A stretch of 7,222 nucleotides of DNA from Anaerocolumna sp. (GCA_029256035.1 JAQSYR010000059.1:1-7222); one strand, 5' to 3'. Numbered from the stretch's first letter, positions 1 through 5,690 are shown. Notes: generated from the letters alone by a model not told the origin. A program made the numbers and translations.

Positions 1-615
1 GAAACCGGCTTTTTTGGAATTGAAGATAACGATGTGCAAGGAATTGTACAACGAATCCGAGAAGATTTTAATCATGTTAAAATTCAAATGACTTATGAAA
101 ATGACAGATACCTCATTGAGCCATTCTTTCATTATGAAAAAGTATGTATTATAGGTGCTGGACATGTAGCACAAAAACTTGCGGACTTAACAAAGAACTT
201 AGGTTTTTATACCGTTGTTGTAGATGACAGAGAAGAGTTTGCAAATGTTGAAAGGTTTCAAACTGCAGATGAAATAAAAGTAATTCCTACCTTTGATAAA
301 TTATCAAATCATATTCTAATCAATCATAACAGTTATATTGTCATTGTAACTCGCGGACACACCTATGATAAGGAAGTGCTCGCCCAGATGTTAAAAACAG
401 ATGCCAAATACATAGGAATGATTGGAAGTCATAGTAAAAGAGATCATACCTATCAGGAATTATTAAAAGAAGGTTTTACAACAAAGGATCTTGAGAGGGT
501 TTATTGCCCAATTGGAACTAAAATATTTGCACAAACACCGGAAGAGATTGCCGTAAGTATTGCGGGGGAGTTAATTAAGGTAAGAAGGGAACCTGTAAAT
601 GTGAATGAGTCGTAA
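1..615 (+). CDS. xdhC: XdhC-family molybdenum hydroxylase maturation factor, 5'-truncated by window edge
   Basis: XdhC proteins bind molybdenum cofactor in the cytoplasm, protect it, help its sulfuration and insert it into xanthine dehydrogenase/aldehyde oxidoreductase-type enzymes. The reading frame is open from base 1, so the start lies outside the window; 204 residues are visible. A GTG at 34 is in frame, but coding continues upstream of it, so it is not taken as the start. What is seen is the C-terminal Rossmann-like domain: the nucleotide-binding loop GAGHVA at bases 154-171, an acidic VVVDDREEF stretch after the second strand, then VTRGHTYD, IGMIGSHSKR, and the typical closing block CPIG...TPEEIAVSIAGELI. 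These are the usual landmarks of the XdhC C-terminal domain. The N-terminal XdhC/CoxI part is mostly missing. The gene lies 23 bases before the nucleotidyltransferase gene, so the two are probably co-transcribed. Family assignment is strong; the client enzyme cannot be told from here. Confidence -1.
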   Translation, partial: ETGFFGIEDNDVQGIVQRIREDFNHVKIQMTYENDRYLIEPFFHYEKVCIIGAGHVAQKLADLTKNLGFYTVVVDDREEFANVERFQTADEIKVIPTFDKLSNHILINHNSYIVIVTRGHTYDKEVLAQMLKTDAKYIGMIGSHSKRDHTYQELLKEGFTTKDLERVYCPIGTKIFAQTPEEIAVSIAGELIKVRREPVNVNES

Positions 616-638
616 TTTAGGTATGAGAGGGATCTGAA

Positions 639-1787
639 ATGAGAATGAACAGGATTGCTGCAATTATTATATCGGCTGGGTATTCCAGTAGAATGAAATG
701 CTTTAAACCTTTACTTCCCCTTGGAGACAGTTCGGCTATCGAAAGATTGATTCAAACGTATCAGCGTGCAGGGATTGGGGATATTATTGTTGTGACTGGT
801 TTTAGGGGTGAGAATATCATTGAAAAGCTGAAGGGGTTAGAAGTGCAGATTGTATTAAACGATGATTATGCAAAAGGTATGTTTACGTCTATAAAAAGAG
901 GAATCTTTGCATTAGGTGAAAATATTGACGCATTTTTTGTGCAGCCAGTGGATATTCCTCTCGTTAAAGAAACTACACTTAAAACATTAATACATAATTA
1001 TGTTGTAAACACGGAGGGAGTGTATTATCCGACCTTTAACAAAATCAAAGGGCACCCGCCTCTCATTGACTGTAAATATAATTCGGCAATTCTTAACAGT
1101 TATGGGGAAGGTGGATTAAAAAAAGTACTGGAAGAATTTAAAGAAGATTCTATCTGTGTACCGGTTTATGATAATGCCATTTTAATGGATATGGATAAAA
1201 AAGAAGATTATGAGAAGCTGTTACAATACGAAAATCTTCATGCTCCAAATAAAGCAGAGTGTCAGGCTATAATGGAACTCTACCAAGTTCCTCAACACAT
1301 TATTAAGCACTGTGAGGCTGTAGAAAGTGTTGCCCGCGTAATTTATAATCAAATTAGTTTGAATGGAATCAAATTAGATGATAATGCACTTTTTGCAGCG
1401 GCACTTTTACATGATATGGCCAGGAAAGAAAAGAATCACCCTGTGATAGGCGGTAACATGATAAAAGAGATGGGGTATGGCTTTGTGGGCGAAATTATTG
1501 CTTACCATATGGATATTGAGGTCAAGGAAGAGGAGCCAATATCAGAAAAAGAAGTGCTCTATTTAGCTGATAAATTAGTGAAAGAGGATGTTGTCTGTAA
1601 TATTGATGAGCGATTTGAACAGGCTTTAAAAGATAAAGGAGAGAATCCTCTGGATATAGAAAAAATAAAAAAGCGATGGATTTCGACAAAAATAATTATA
1701 AAAAAAATTGAGAGGATTACTGGAGAAGGTTTTTGTTATGAAAATAAGAATATATCTCATAAGACATGGAAAAATTGCAATTGGTAA
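639..1787 (+). CDS. MocA/MobA-like molybdopterin nucleotidyltransferase fused to an HD domain
   Basis: Residues 5-195 form a MobA-like NTP transferase domain: the nucleotide-binding start AAIIISAGYSSRM with K23 and FKPLLPLG, the metal-binding strand QPVDIPLV (102-109), KGHPPLI (137-143), and MDMDKKEDY near the end. Relatives beside XdhC genes usually transfer CMP (MocA) or GMP (MobA) to molybdopterin; the XdhC neighbour favours the cytosine form used by xanthine dehydrogenase-type enzymes. Residues 215-320 are an HD domain with H224, H258-D259, H267, H290 and D311, so the metal ligands of a phosphohydrolase look intact. The fusion resembles, from memory, the family NCBI calls DVU_1551 NTP transferase. 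The start at 639 has GAGAGGG at 625-631 with a 7-base spacer. One oddity is that the glycine usual after RM is lysine (RMKCFK). The last 16 codons overlap the next gene and read YENKNISHKTWKNCNW, which looks like read-through rather than a conserved tail. The HD substrate is unknown. Confidence -1.
   Translation: MRMNRIAAIIISAGYSSRMKCFKPLLPLGDSSAIERLIQTYQRAGIGDIIVVTGFRGENIIEKLKGLEVQIVLNDDYAKGMFTSIKRGIFALGENIDAFFVQPVDIPLVKETTLKTLIHNYVVNTEGVYYPTFNKIKGHPPLIDCKYNSAILNSYGEGGLKKVLEEFKEDSICVPVYDNAILMDMDKKEDYEKLLQYENLHAPNKAECQAIMELYQVPQHIIKHCEAVESVARVIYNQISLNGIKLDDNALFAAALLHDMARKEKNHPVIGGNMIKEMGYGFVGEIIAYHMDIEVKEEEPISEKEVLYLADKLVKEDVVCNIDERFEQALKDKGENPLDIEKIKKRWISTKIIIKKIERITGEGFCYENKNISHKTWKNCNW
1722..1729 (+). 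promoter_or_regulatory. Ribosome binding site that fixes the histidine phosphatase start
   Basis: GGAGAAGG lies inside the 3' end of the transferase-HD gene, 8 bases before the ATG at 1738. It decides the start: the protein then begins MKIRIYLIRHG, the normal N-terminal strand of the family, instead of at a TTG at 1708 that adds ten extra residues and has no comparable ribosome binding site. Because it is buried in the upstream gene, initiation is probably coupled to translation of that gene. Confidence -1.
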
Positions 1788-2328
1788 TGAAAAAAGATAC
1801 GTAGGTATTACAGATATACTTTTAGATGACACAGGAATCAGCCAGGCGAATCTACTAAAAAACTACTTTAGTCAAATGCCAATAGAACAGGTCTTTACCA
1901 GCCCATTAAAAAGGTGTTTAAACACCGCAAAAATCATATGTGAAGAAAAACAACAAGACTATATCATTGTTAAAGATTTTACAGAAATCAATATGGGCCT
2001 ATGGGAAAATAAGCCAATTATAGATATTAAGAAGAACTTTCCGAAAGAATATGAAGAGAGAGGTAAAAATTTTGCATCTTTCCTTCCGCCCGAAGGAGAG
2101 AGCTTTAATCAGTTAACAAAAAGAGTTATGGCAGCTTTTGATAGCATTGTAAATAATTATTCTGGAAATATAATAATAGTATCTCATGCTGGCGTCATTA
2201 AAGCTATAATAAGTCAAATACTAGGTGTTCCCTTTCAAGATATTTTCAGTACAGACCAACCATATGGATGTGTAAATGAACTTATATTAAACGATAATTA
2301 TCAATGGCAATATAAACGGCTAATATAG
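1738..2328 (+). CDS. Histidine phosphatase family protein (CobC/phosphoglycerate mutase-like)
   Basis: This 196-residue cytosolic enzyme has all the landmarks of the phosphohistidine phosphatase superfamily. The LIRHG motif supplies the nucleophile H10 with R9; SPLKRC supplies R59; E83 in EINMGLWE is the likely acid/base; PPEGES is at 117-122; and the second histidine is H150 in IIIVSHAG. Length and layout match alpha-ribazole phosphatase (CobC) and small phosphoglycerate mutase-like phosphatases. No cobalamin genes are visible; the neighbours point to molybdenum cofactor work, so removal of a phosphate from a cofactor precursor, nucleotide or by-product is plausible but is inference. The gene starts 50 bases inside the previous gene, in another frame, with a ribosome binding site at 1722-1729. 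Its frame is open upstream back to a TAA at 1699-1701. A general housekeeping phosphatase captured in the operon is the alternative. Confidence -1.
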   Translation: MKIRIYLIRHGKIAIGNEKRYVGITDILLDDTGISQANLLKNYFSQMPIEQVFTSPLKRCLNTAKIICEEKQQDYIIVKDFTEINMGLWENKPIIDIKKNFPKEYEERGKNFASFLPPEGESFNQLTKRVMAAFDSIVNNYSGNIIIVSHAGVIKAIISQILGVPFQDIFSTDQPYGCVNELILNDNYQWQYKRLI

Positions 2329-2346
2329 AGAGCTTTGATAAAAAAA

Positions 2347-2370
2347 GGAAAACAAACAGGAAAACAAACA
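2347..2370 (+). repeat. Exact 12-base tandem duplication, with a decayed third copy
   Basis: GGAAAACAAACA occurs at 2347-2358 and again at 2359-2370 without any mismatch. The next 12 bases (2371-2382, GAGAAACGAAGT) match the unit at 7 of 12 positions and may be a worn third copy. It is unstructured, A-rich and just after a stop codon. Replication slippage is the simplest origin; no function can be shown. Confidence -1.
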
Positions 2371-2417
2371 GAGAAACGAAGTAGAAAATTCCCTTCAGAG
2401 ATGTAAATAATTTGATC

Positions 2418-2461
2418 TTTAAGGTCAGCATTCATAAAATCATGTGGATGTTGACCTTAAA
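2418..2461 (+). other. Long RNA hairpin between the histidine phosphatase and the small protein gene
   Basis: The left arm TTTAAGGTCAGCAT (2418-2431) pairs with ATGTTGACCTTAAA (2448-2461) over 14 base pairs, with one G-U pair (2428/2451). The stem can continue through 2432-2436 with 2443-2447 using two further G-U pairs, leaving a 6-base loop, for 19 pairs in all. All three wobble pairs work only in the + strand transcript and would be C-A mismatches on the other strand. That favours a structure acting as + strand RNA. No T-run follows either side, so it is not a normal intrinsic terminator. It ends 7 bases before the ribosome binding site of the next gene. Possible roles are mRNA processing or stabilisation, translation control, or a dispersed repeat. 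Confidence -1.
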
Positions 2462-2485
2462 TGAAAAAGGGAGGAAGGAATAGTA

Positions 2486-2785
2486 ATGGATTATATAAAG
2501 GATATGAATTATAAATTAAACATACCGAAAGATGTTGTGAATTACATGAAAGAGAAATATATCTTAGAGGATCATGTTAAAAAAGTTATATATTATTCAA
2601 TAAAAACCAAGGAGCGTTTCTTTAATCCTTTTACACTACAATACGTAGCAAGGTTAAAACTTGATAACATCGCGTATTGGGTCAGATATGAAGATTTGGG
2701 TAAAGAAATCTGTGTGAAAAGTGTTATAGCTGTTGAATGGAAATTAATGTACTATTCCTGGAGTTATAACTTGCCCATAAATTAA
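2486..2785 (+). CDS. Small aromatic-rich protein of unknown function (99 aa) in the molybdenum maturation operon
   Basis: I do not recognise this protein with certainty. The start is well supported: GGGAGGAAGG at 2469-2478 is followed 7 bases later by ATG. The protein is soluble, with no signal peptide or membrane helix. It is rich in aromatic residues (12 Tyr, 3 Trp, 3 Phe in 99) and has a single Cys, so it carries no CxxC metal site. A helical N-terminal part (KDVVNYMKEKYILEDHVKKVI, about residues 15-35) is followed by what look like beta strands (TLQYVARLKL, IAYWVRYED, KSVIAVEWKLMYYSW). The pattern ILEDxVKxVI...NP...YVARL...YWVRYE reminds me of small proteins or C-terminal domains encoded in Desulfovibrio-type aldehyde oxidoreductase maturation loci, but that is memory, not a search. 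Its position suggests a partner or chaperone of the molybdoenzyme or its maturation machinery. Confidence -1.
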   Translation: MDYIKDMNYKLNIPKDVVNYMKEKYILEDHVKKVIYYSIKTKERFFNPFTLQYVARLKLDNIAYWVRYEDLGKEICVKSVIAVEWKLMYYSWSYNLPIN

Positions 2786-2814
2786 TAAAAATATAATCTT
2801 TGGTGAACTGGCCA

Positions 2815-2843
2815 TTGATTGATTATAAATATAATGATATGAT
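2815..2843 (+). promoter_or_regulatory. Probable sigma-A-type promoter of the sigma-54 activator gene
   Basis: TTGATT (2815-2820) and TATGAT (2838-2843) are 17 bases apart, 4/6 and 5/6 matches to the vegetative consensus. Initiation would fall near 2850, giving a leader of about 68 bases. A second -10-like TATAAT at 2830-2835 has no well-placed -35. The surrounding DNA is AT-rich, so chance matches are possible. No terminator separates this from the small gene upstream, so read-through from the operon may also feed the regulator. Confidence -1.
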
Positions 2844-2905
2844 TGTAAATAATATGGGTGACAGAGGCTCAAAAAATTCTAGCTTAGAAAGTATATTGAC
2901 TTAAT

Positions 2906-2910
2906 GGGGG
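2906..2910 (+). promoter_or_regulatory. Ribosome binding site choosing between two ATGs of the activator
   Basis: GGGGG is 7 bases before the ATG at 2918 but only 1 base before the ATG at 2912. The spacing selects 2918, removing two residues (Met-Val) from the longest possible protein. Confidence -1.
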
Positions 2911-2917
2911 AATGGTT

Positions 2918-4759
2918 ATGAATTATGATGAATTTGGAGCTGCTATAGAAACATCTCAAGAGAGATGTAAACTTTTAAATATTAGTAAAGATCAGGTTTT
3001 CAGTAACAAGATTATAAGTGATGCAGAGTTGCAGAAGAAGTTTTATGAAAAGCGAAATATGATTATGACGGCTGCCCCCTATATGGATCAATTGATTAAT
3101 TTTGTGAAAGGCTGCAATTTCTTTGCATTACTTACCGATGGCGATGGGTGCATCTTAAATGCAATTGGTGACGAGAAGATACTTGGTGAAGCATTCGAGT
3201 TAAAAATGGTTCCCGGTGCATATATGAACGAGGAGAATATAGGAACAAACTCTATGGCAGTTGTATTAAAAACAGGGAAACCGGTTCAGCTATCAGGAGA
3301 AGACCATTATATTAAGGCTTATCATAAATGGACCTGTTCTGGTGCGCCAATTAAAGACAGTCACGGTAATTTAATCGGAGTTTTAGACTTAACAGGCTAC
3401 ATGGATCAGGTACATCCGCATACATTGGGAATGGTAATTGCTGCTTCCAATGCTATTGAAGAAATGATTAAAGTGAAAGAATTTCATAAACTACAGAATA
3501 CAAATAATAAACATATACAAACAATATTTAATTCGATGCCCGTTGCCATTGTTACATCAGATCTTGAAGGAAAAATTAAAATATATAACAAGAAAGCTGC
3601 CCAACTATTAGAAGATGATAGTCTATTAAAGGCTAAAGTGATGGGTGAGATTATTAAGGAATGGGATTACATAAAGGATCTAATATTAAGACAGGATGGT
3701 GTTGACCAAGAGATAAATATTACTTCTTTTAAAAATACAATTTGCCATCTCACTGCTAATCCGATTTATAATCCAGTAGGTGATAATGTTGAAATTGTAT
3801 ATATTTTTGAGGCAATAAAAGAAACAAAAAAACATGCTTATTATACTTTTGATAAGATTATTGGCAAAGATGAAAATTTCTTAAATATAGTGGGGTATGC
3901 TAAGAAAATTGCTAATAGCAAATCAACCATATTAATTTTGGGAGAAAGTGGTACGGGAAAAGAAGTATTTGCTCAGGCTATTCACAATTACAGCAACAGA
4001 GTAGATGGTCCATTTTTGGCTATAAATTGTGGTGCAATACCAAAACAATTAATGGAACTTGAACTATTTGGTTATGATGAGGGTGCGTATATTGGCGCTA
4101 AAAAGGGAGGAAATCAAGGGAAGTTTGAACAGGCGGATGGCGGAACAATACTCTTAGATGAAATTGGTGAATTGCCTTTGGACATGCAGATTAAACTGCA
4201 GAGAGTATTGCAAGAAGGCATTATAACAAGAATCGGAAGTCAAAAATCCATTCCTGTCAATGTCAGGGTAATTGCCACAACCAATAAAGATTTAAAGAAG
4301 GAAGTGGAATTAGGGAGATTTAGAAAAGACCTTTTTTACAGGCTTAATGTATTGCCTTTGTATTTACCGCCATTACGTGAGAGAAAAGAGGATGTTAAGC
4401 TATTAATTCAATATTTTATGAAGATCATCTGTGGTAATTTAAATAAAAAAGAGGTTGAAATTAGCAGTGAATACTTAAAGTTAATGATGAATTACAGTTG
4501 GCCGGGTAATATCAGAGAATTGGAAAATGTTGTTGAATTAATTATCAATACTGAAACAATTCCCTTGGAGTATTTCTATCAAGATATAGAAGAATCAAAT
4601 TCTGAACAGGAATGCTTAGAACTGGAGCATATAGAACGTGAACACTTATTAAAGGTATTGCAAAAAAACAAGGGAAATATAACAAGAACTGCTATTGATT
4701 TAGGCATTCAGAGAAATACCCTTTATAACAAACTAAAAAAATATGATATTAAGATTTAA
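2918..4759 (+). CDS. Sigma-54-dependent transcriptional activator, AcoR-like (GAF-PAS-AAA+-Fis HTH), with altered GAFTGA loop
   Basis: This is a 613-residue bacterial enhancer-binding protein that uses ATP hydrolysis to open promoters held by sigma-54 RNA polymerase. A GAF sensor (about 55-182, with WTCSGAPI and LIGVLDLTGY as in AcoR/DhaR-type regulators) is followed by a PAS domain (about 199-305) and the AAA+ domain from about 311. Visible there are Walker A GESGTGKE (342-349), Walker B ILLDE with D414-E415, sensor I VRVIATTN, the arginine region RKDLFYRLNVLP with R469 and R475, and sensor II WPGNIREL with R533. A Fis-type helix-turn-helix ends the protein (about 585-612). No receiver domain is present, so a small ligand rather than a kinase is the likely signal. 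The sigma-54-contacting loop at 389-394 is GAYIGA instead of GAFTGA, and the usual ESELFG just before it is ELELFG. Targets are probably molybdoenzyme genes outside the window; that link is inferred from position only. Confidence -1.
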   Translation: MNYDEFGAAIETSQERCKLLNISKDQVFSNKIISDAELQKKFYEKRNMIMTAAPYMDQLINFVKGCNFFALLTDGDGCILNAIGDEKILGEAFELKMVPGAYMNEENIGTNSMAVVLKTGKPVQLSGEDHYIKAYHKWTCSGAPIKDSHGNLIGVLDLTGYMDQVHPHTLGMVIAASNAIEEMIKVKEFHKLQNTNNKHIQTIFNSMPVAIVTSDLEGKIKIYNKKAAQLLEDDSLLKAKVMGEIIKEWDYIKDLILRQDGVDQEINITSFKNTICHLTANPIYNPVGDNVEIVYIFEAIKETKKHAYYTFDKIIGKDENFLNIVGYAKKIANSKSTILILGESGTGKEVFAQAIHNYSNRVDGPFLAINCGAIPKQLMELELFGYDEGAYIGAKKGGNQGKFEQADGGTILLDEIGELPLDMQIKLQRVLQEGIITRIGSQKSIPVNVRVIATTNKDLKKEVELGRFRKDLFYRLNVLPLYLPPLRERKEDVKLLIQYFMKIICGNLNKKEVEISSEYLKLMMNYSWPGNIRELENVVELIINTETIPLEYFYQDIEESNSEQECLELEHIEREHLLKVLQKNKGNITRTAIDLGIQRNTLYNKLKKYDIKI

Positions 4760-4808
4760 AGGTGGACCAATTGTTGGTGTATTAGGAGCTACCAAATTAT
4801 AAATAATT

Positions 4809-4837
4809 AAAAGAGGGATGGCAGCATCCCTCTTTTT
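4809..4837 (+). terminator. Strong intrinsic terminator after the activator gene
   Basis: AAAAGAGGGATG (4809-4820), loop GCAG, and CATCCCTCTTTT (4825-4836) form a perfect 12-pair stem with an 8-pair core of mixed G-C/A-T, followed by a T-run (4833-4837). It lies 49 bases after the activator stop. The A-run on the left arm gives a weaker T-run on the other strand, so some bidirectional action is possible. It closes the regulator unit and insulates it from the ABC transporter genes. Confidence -1.
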
Positions 4838-4892
4838 GTGACCAGAATTGCGGCATGTTCGAAGAGTAATGCATAGATTTTCAACATAATTT

Positions 4893-4924
4893 TTCTTAAT
4901 TTTTTCCCTCTTACTTCTTAATTT
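4893..4924 (+). repeat. 10-base direct repeat upstream of the ABC transporter promoter
   Basis: TTCTTAATTT occurs at 4893-4902 and 4915-4924, with starts 22 bases apart, about two helical turns. The second copy overlaps the expected -35 to spacer region of the transporter promoter. Repeats in phase with the helix are typical of response-regulator sites, and MacB/Bce-type transporters are often controlled by two-component systems. The stretch is nearly all A/T, so chance is a real alternative, and no regulator for this unit is visible. Confidence -1.
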
Positions 4925-4946
4925 CTAGCTCTTATTATAAAAAGAG
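4911..4946 (+). promoter_or_regulatory. Putative promoter with palindrome over the -10, before the ABC transporter
   Basis: The best -10 is TATTAT at 4933-4938 (or TATAAA at 4936-4941); the -35 region around 4910-4916 (CTTACTT) is a poor match, as expected for an activator-dependent promoter. CTCTTATTATAAAAAGAG at 4929-4946 is an 18-base palindrome with one mismatched pair, centred on the -10, and could be an operator. AAGAGTAATG occurs at 4862-4871 and again at 4942-4951, exactly 80 bases apart. A promoter is needed here because of the terminator upstream; the exact elements are uncertain. Confidence -1.
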
Positions 4947-4976
4947 TAATGAATCAAAAATAAGTGAGGTGCGCAA

Positions 4977-5684
4977 ATGATTAAGGATTTAATTGTGTTA
5001 CATGGAATAAAAAAACAATACCGAATGGGCGAGGTAACTATTGATGCTCTAAAAGGTGTGGATTTTAGTGTGAAAAAAGGGGAGTTCGCTATCGTTGCGG
5101 GTCCTAGTGGTGCGGGAAAAAGTACAGTACTTAATATTCTTGGAGGAATGGATAGCCCAACCCAAGGGAAATTCTTTGTAGATGATATTGATATCAGTCA
5201 GTACAATGCCAGACAACTTACGGAATACAGGCGAAATGAAATAGGTTTCGTATTTCAATTCTATAATCTTGTGCCTAATCTTACAGTGCTGGAGAATGTT
5301 GAATTGGCAGTAGAAATATGCAAGGATCATTTTGAACCGAAAGAAATCTTAGAACTAGTCGGGCTTGGAGCTAGAATGAATAATTTCCCTGCACAGTTAT
5401 CTGGAGGAGAGCAGCAAAGGGTTGCAATTGCAAGAGCCCTCGCAAAGAATCCAAAGATATTATTATGCGATGAACCGACGGGTGCTTTGGATTATAATAC
5501 AGGAAAGGCTATATTGAAACTTTTACAGGATACTTGCAGAAACACTGGTATGACGGTTGTTCTTATTACTCACAACCTAGCCATATCTCCTATGGGTGAC
5601 AGACTTATAAAGATTAAAAATGGTACAGTGGAAAGTATGACTGTGAATGAAAATCCCCTTCCTGTAGAAGAGATTGCGTGGTGA
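4977..5684 (+). CDS. ABC transporter ATP-binding protein, MacB/LolD type
   Basis: This 235-residue nucleotide-binding subunit works at the inner face of the membrane and drives the FtsX-like permease encoded next. All ABC motifs are present: Walker A GPSGAGKST (42-50), Q-loop Q94 in FQFYNL, signature LSGGEQQR (141-148), Walker B ILLCDE (161-166) followed by PTGALD, and the switch histidine H199 in LITHN. The FQFYNLVPNLTVLENVEL stretch and PTGALD are typical of the MacB/LolD/BceA group, whose complexes are mechanotransmitters or exporters of peptides, lipoproteins or antibiotics rather than importers. The ATG at 4977 follows GAGGTG (4966-4971) by 5 bases. The stop is 6 bases before the permease ATG, so the pair is co-translated. 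The substrate cannot be read from this subunit. Confidence -1.
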   Translation: MIKDLIVLHGIKKQYRMGEVTIDALKGVDFSVKKGEFAIVAGPSGAGKSTVLNILGGMDSPTQGKFFVDDIDISQYNARQLTEYRRNEIGFVFQFYNLVPNLTVLENVELAVEICKDHFEPKEILELVGLGARMNNFPAQLSGGEQQRVAIARALAKNPKILLCDEPTGALDYNTGKAILKLLQDTCRNTGMTVVLITHNLAISPMGDRLIKIKNGTVESMTVNENPLPVEEIAW

Positions 5685-5685
5685 T
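5680..5685 (+). promoter_or_regulatory. Ribosome binding site of the permease overlapping the ATPase stop codon
   Basis: GGTGAT contains the TGA stop of the ATPase gene (5682-5684) and lies 5 bases before the permease ATG at 5691. It is a modest ribosome binding site, so efficient translation of the permease probably depends on ribosomes finishing the ATPase. That would keep the two subunits in balance. Confidence -1.
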
Positions 5686-5690
5686 CCCCT

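Larger units (their letters stand above)
2329..2485 (+). other. 157-base gap inside the molybdenum operon holding a tandem repeat and a hairpin
   Basis: This stretch between the histidine phosphatase and the 99-residue protein is purine-rich in its first half (2339-2392) and holds a 12-base tandem repeat and then a long inverted repeat. I see no open reading frame with a ribosome binding site, no convincing -35/-10 pair and no terminator. The downstream gene is therefore probably read from the upstream promoter, with the gap acting at RNA level. Confidence -1.

Noticed and set aside
34..36. GTG as the start of the XdhC gene
   Set aside because: The same frame is open to base 1 and the family needs an N-terminal domain, so the gene begins outside the window.
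1708..1737. TTG start adding ten residues to the histidine phosphatase
   Set aside because: The ATG at 1738 has GGAGAAGG at ideal spacing and begins right at the family's first beta strand.
1626..1832. Minus-strand open frame of 68 codons across the transferase/phosphatase junction
   Set aside because: Lies wholly within two well-supported + strand genes; low-complexity Phe/Ile/Ser composition arises from antisense A-rich codons.
2418..2461. Inverted repeat as an intrinsic terminator
   Set aside because: No T-run follows on either strand and the base of the stem is A/T-rich, so normal termination is unlikely.
2807..2824. CTGGCCATTGATTGATTA as a sigma-54 -24/-12 promoter
   Set aside because: It has the GG of the -24 box but no GC at the -12 position.
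2877..2889. TTCTA-GCT-TAGAA inverted repeat in the leader of the activator gene
   Set aside because: Arms are only 5 bases and A/T-rich; expected by chance at this composition.
5049..5330. Minus-strand open frame of 93 codons inside the ATPase gene
   Set aside because: Antisense to Walker A and Q-loop coding sequence; no recognisable protein features.
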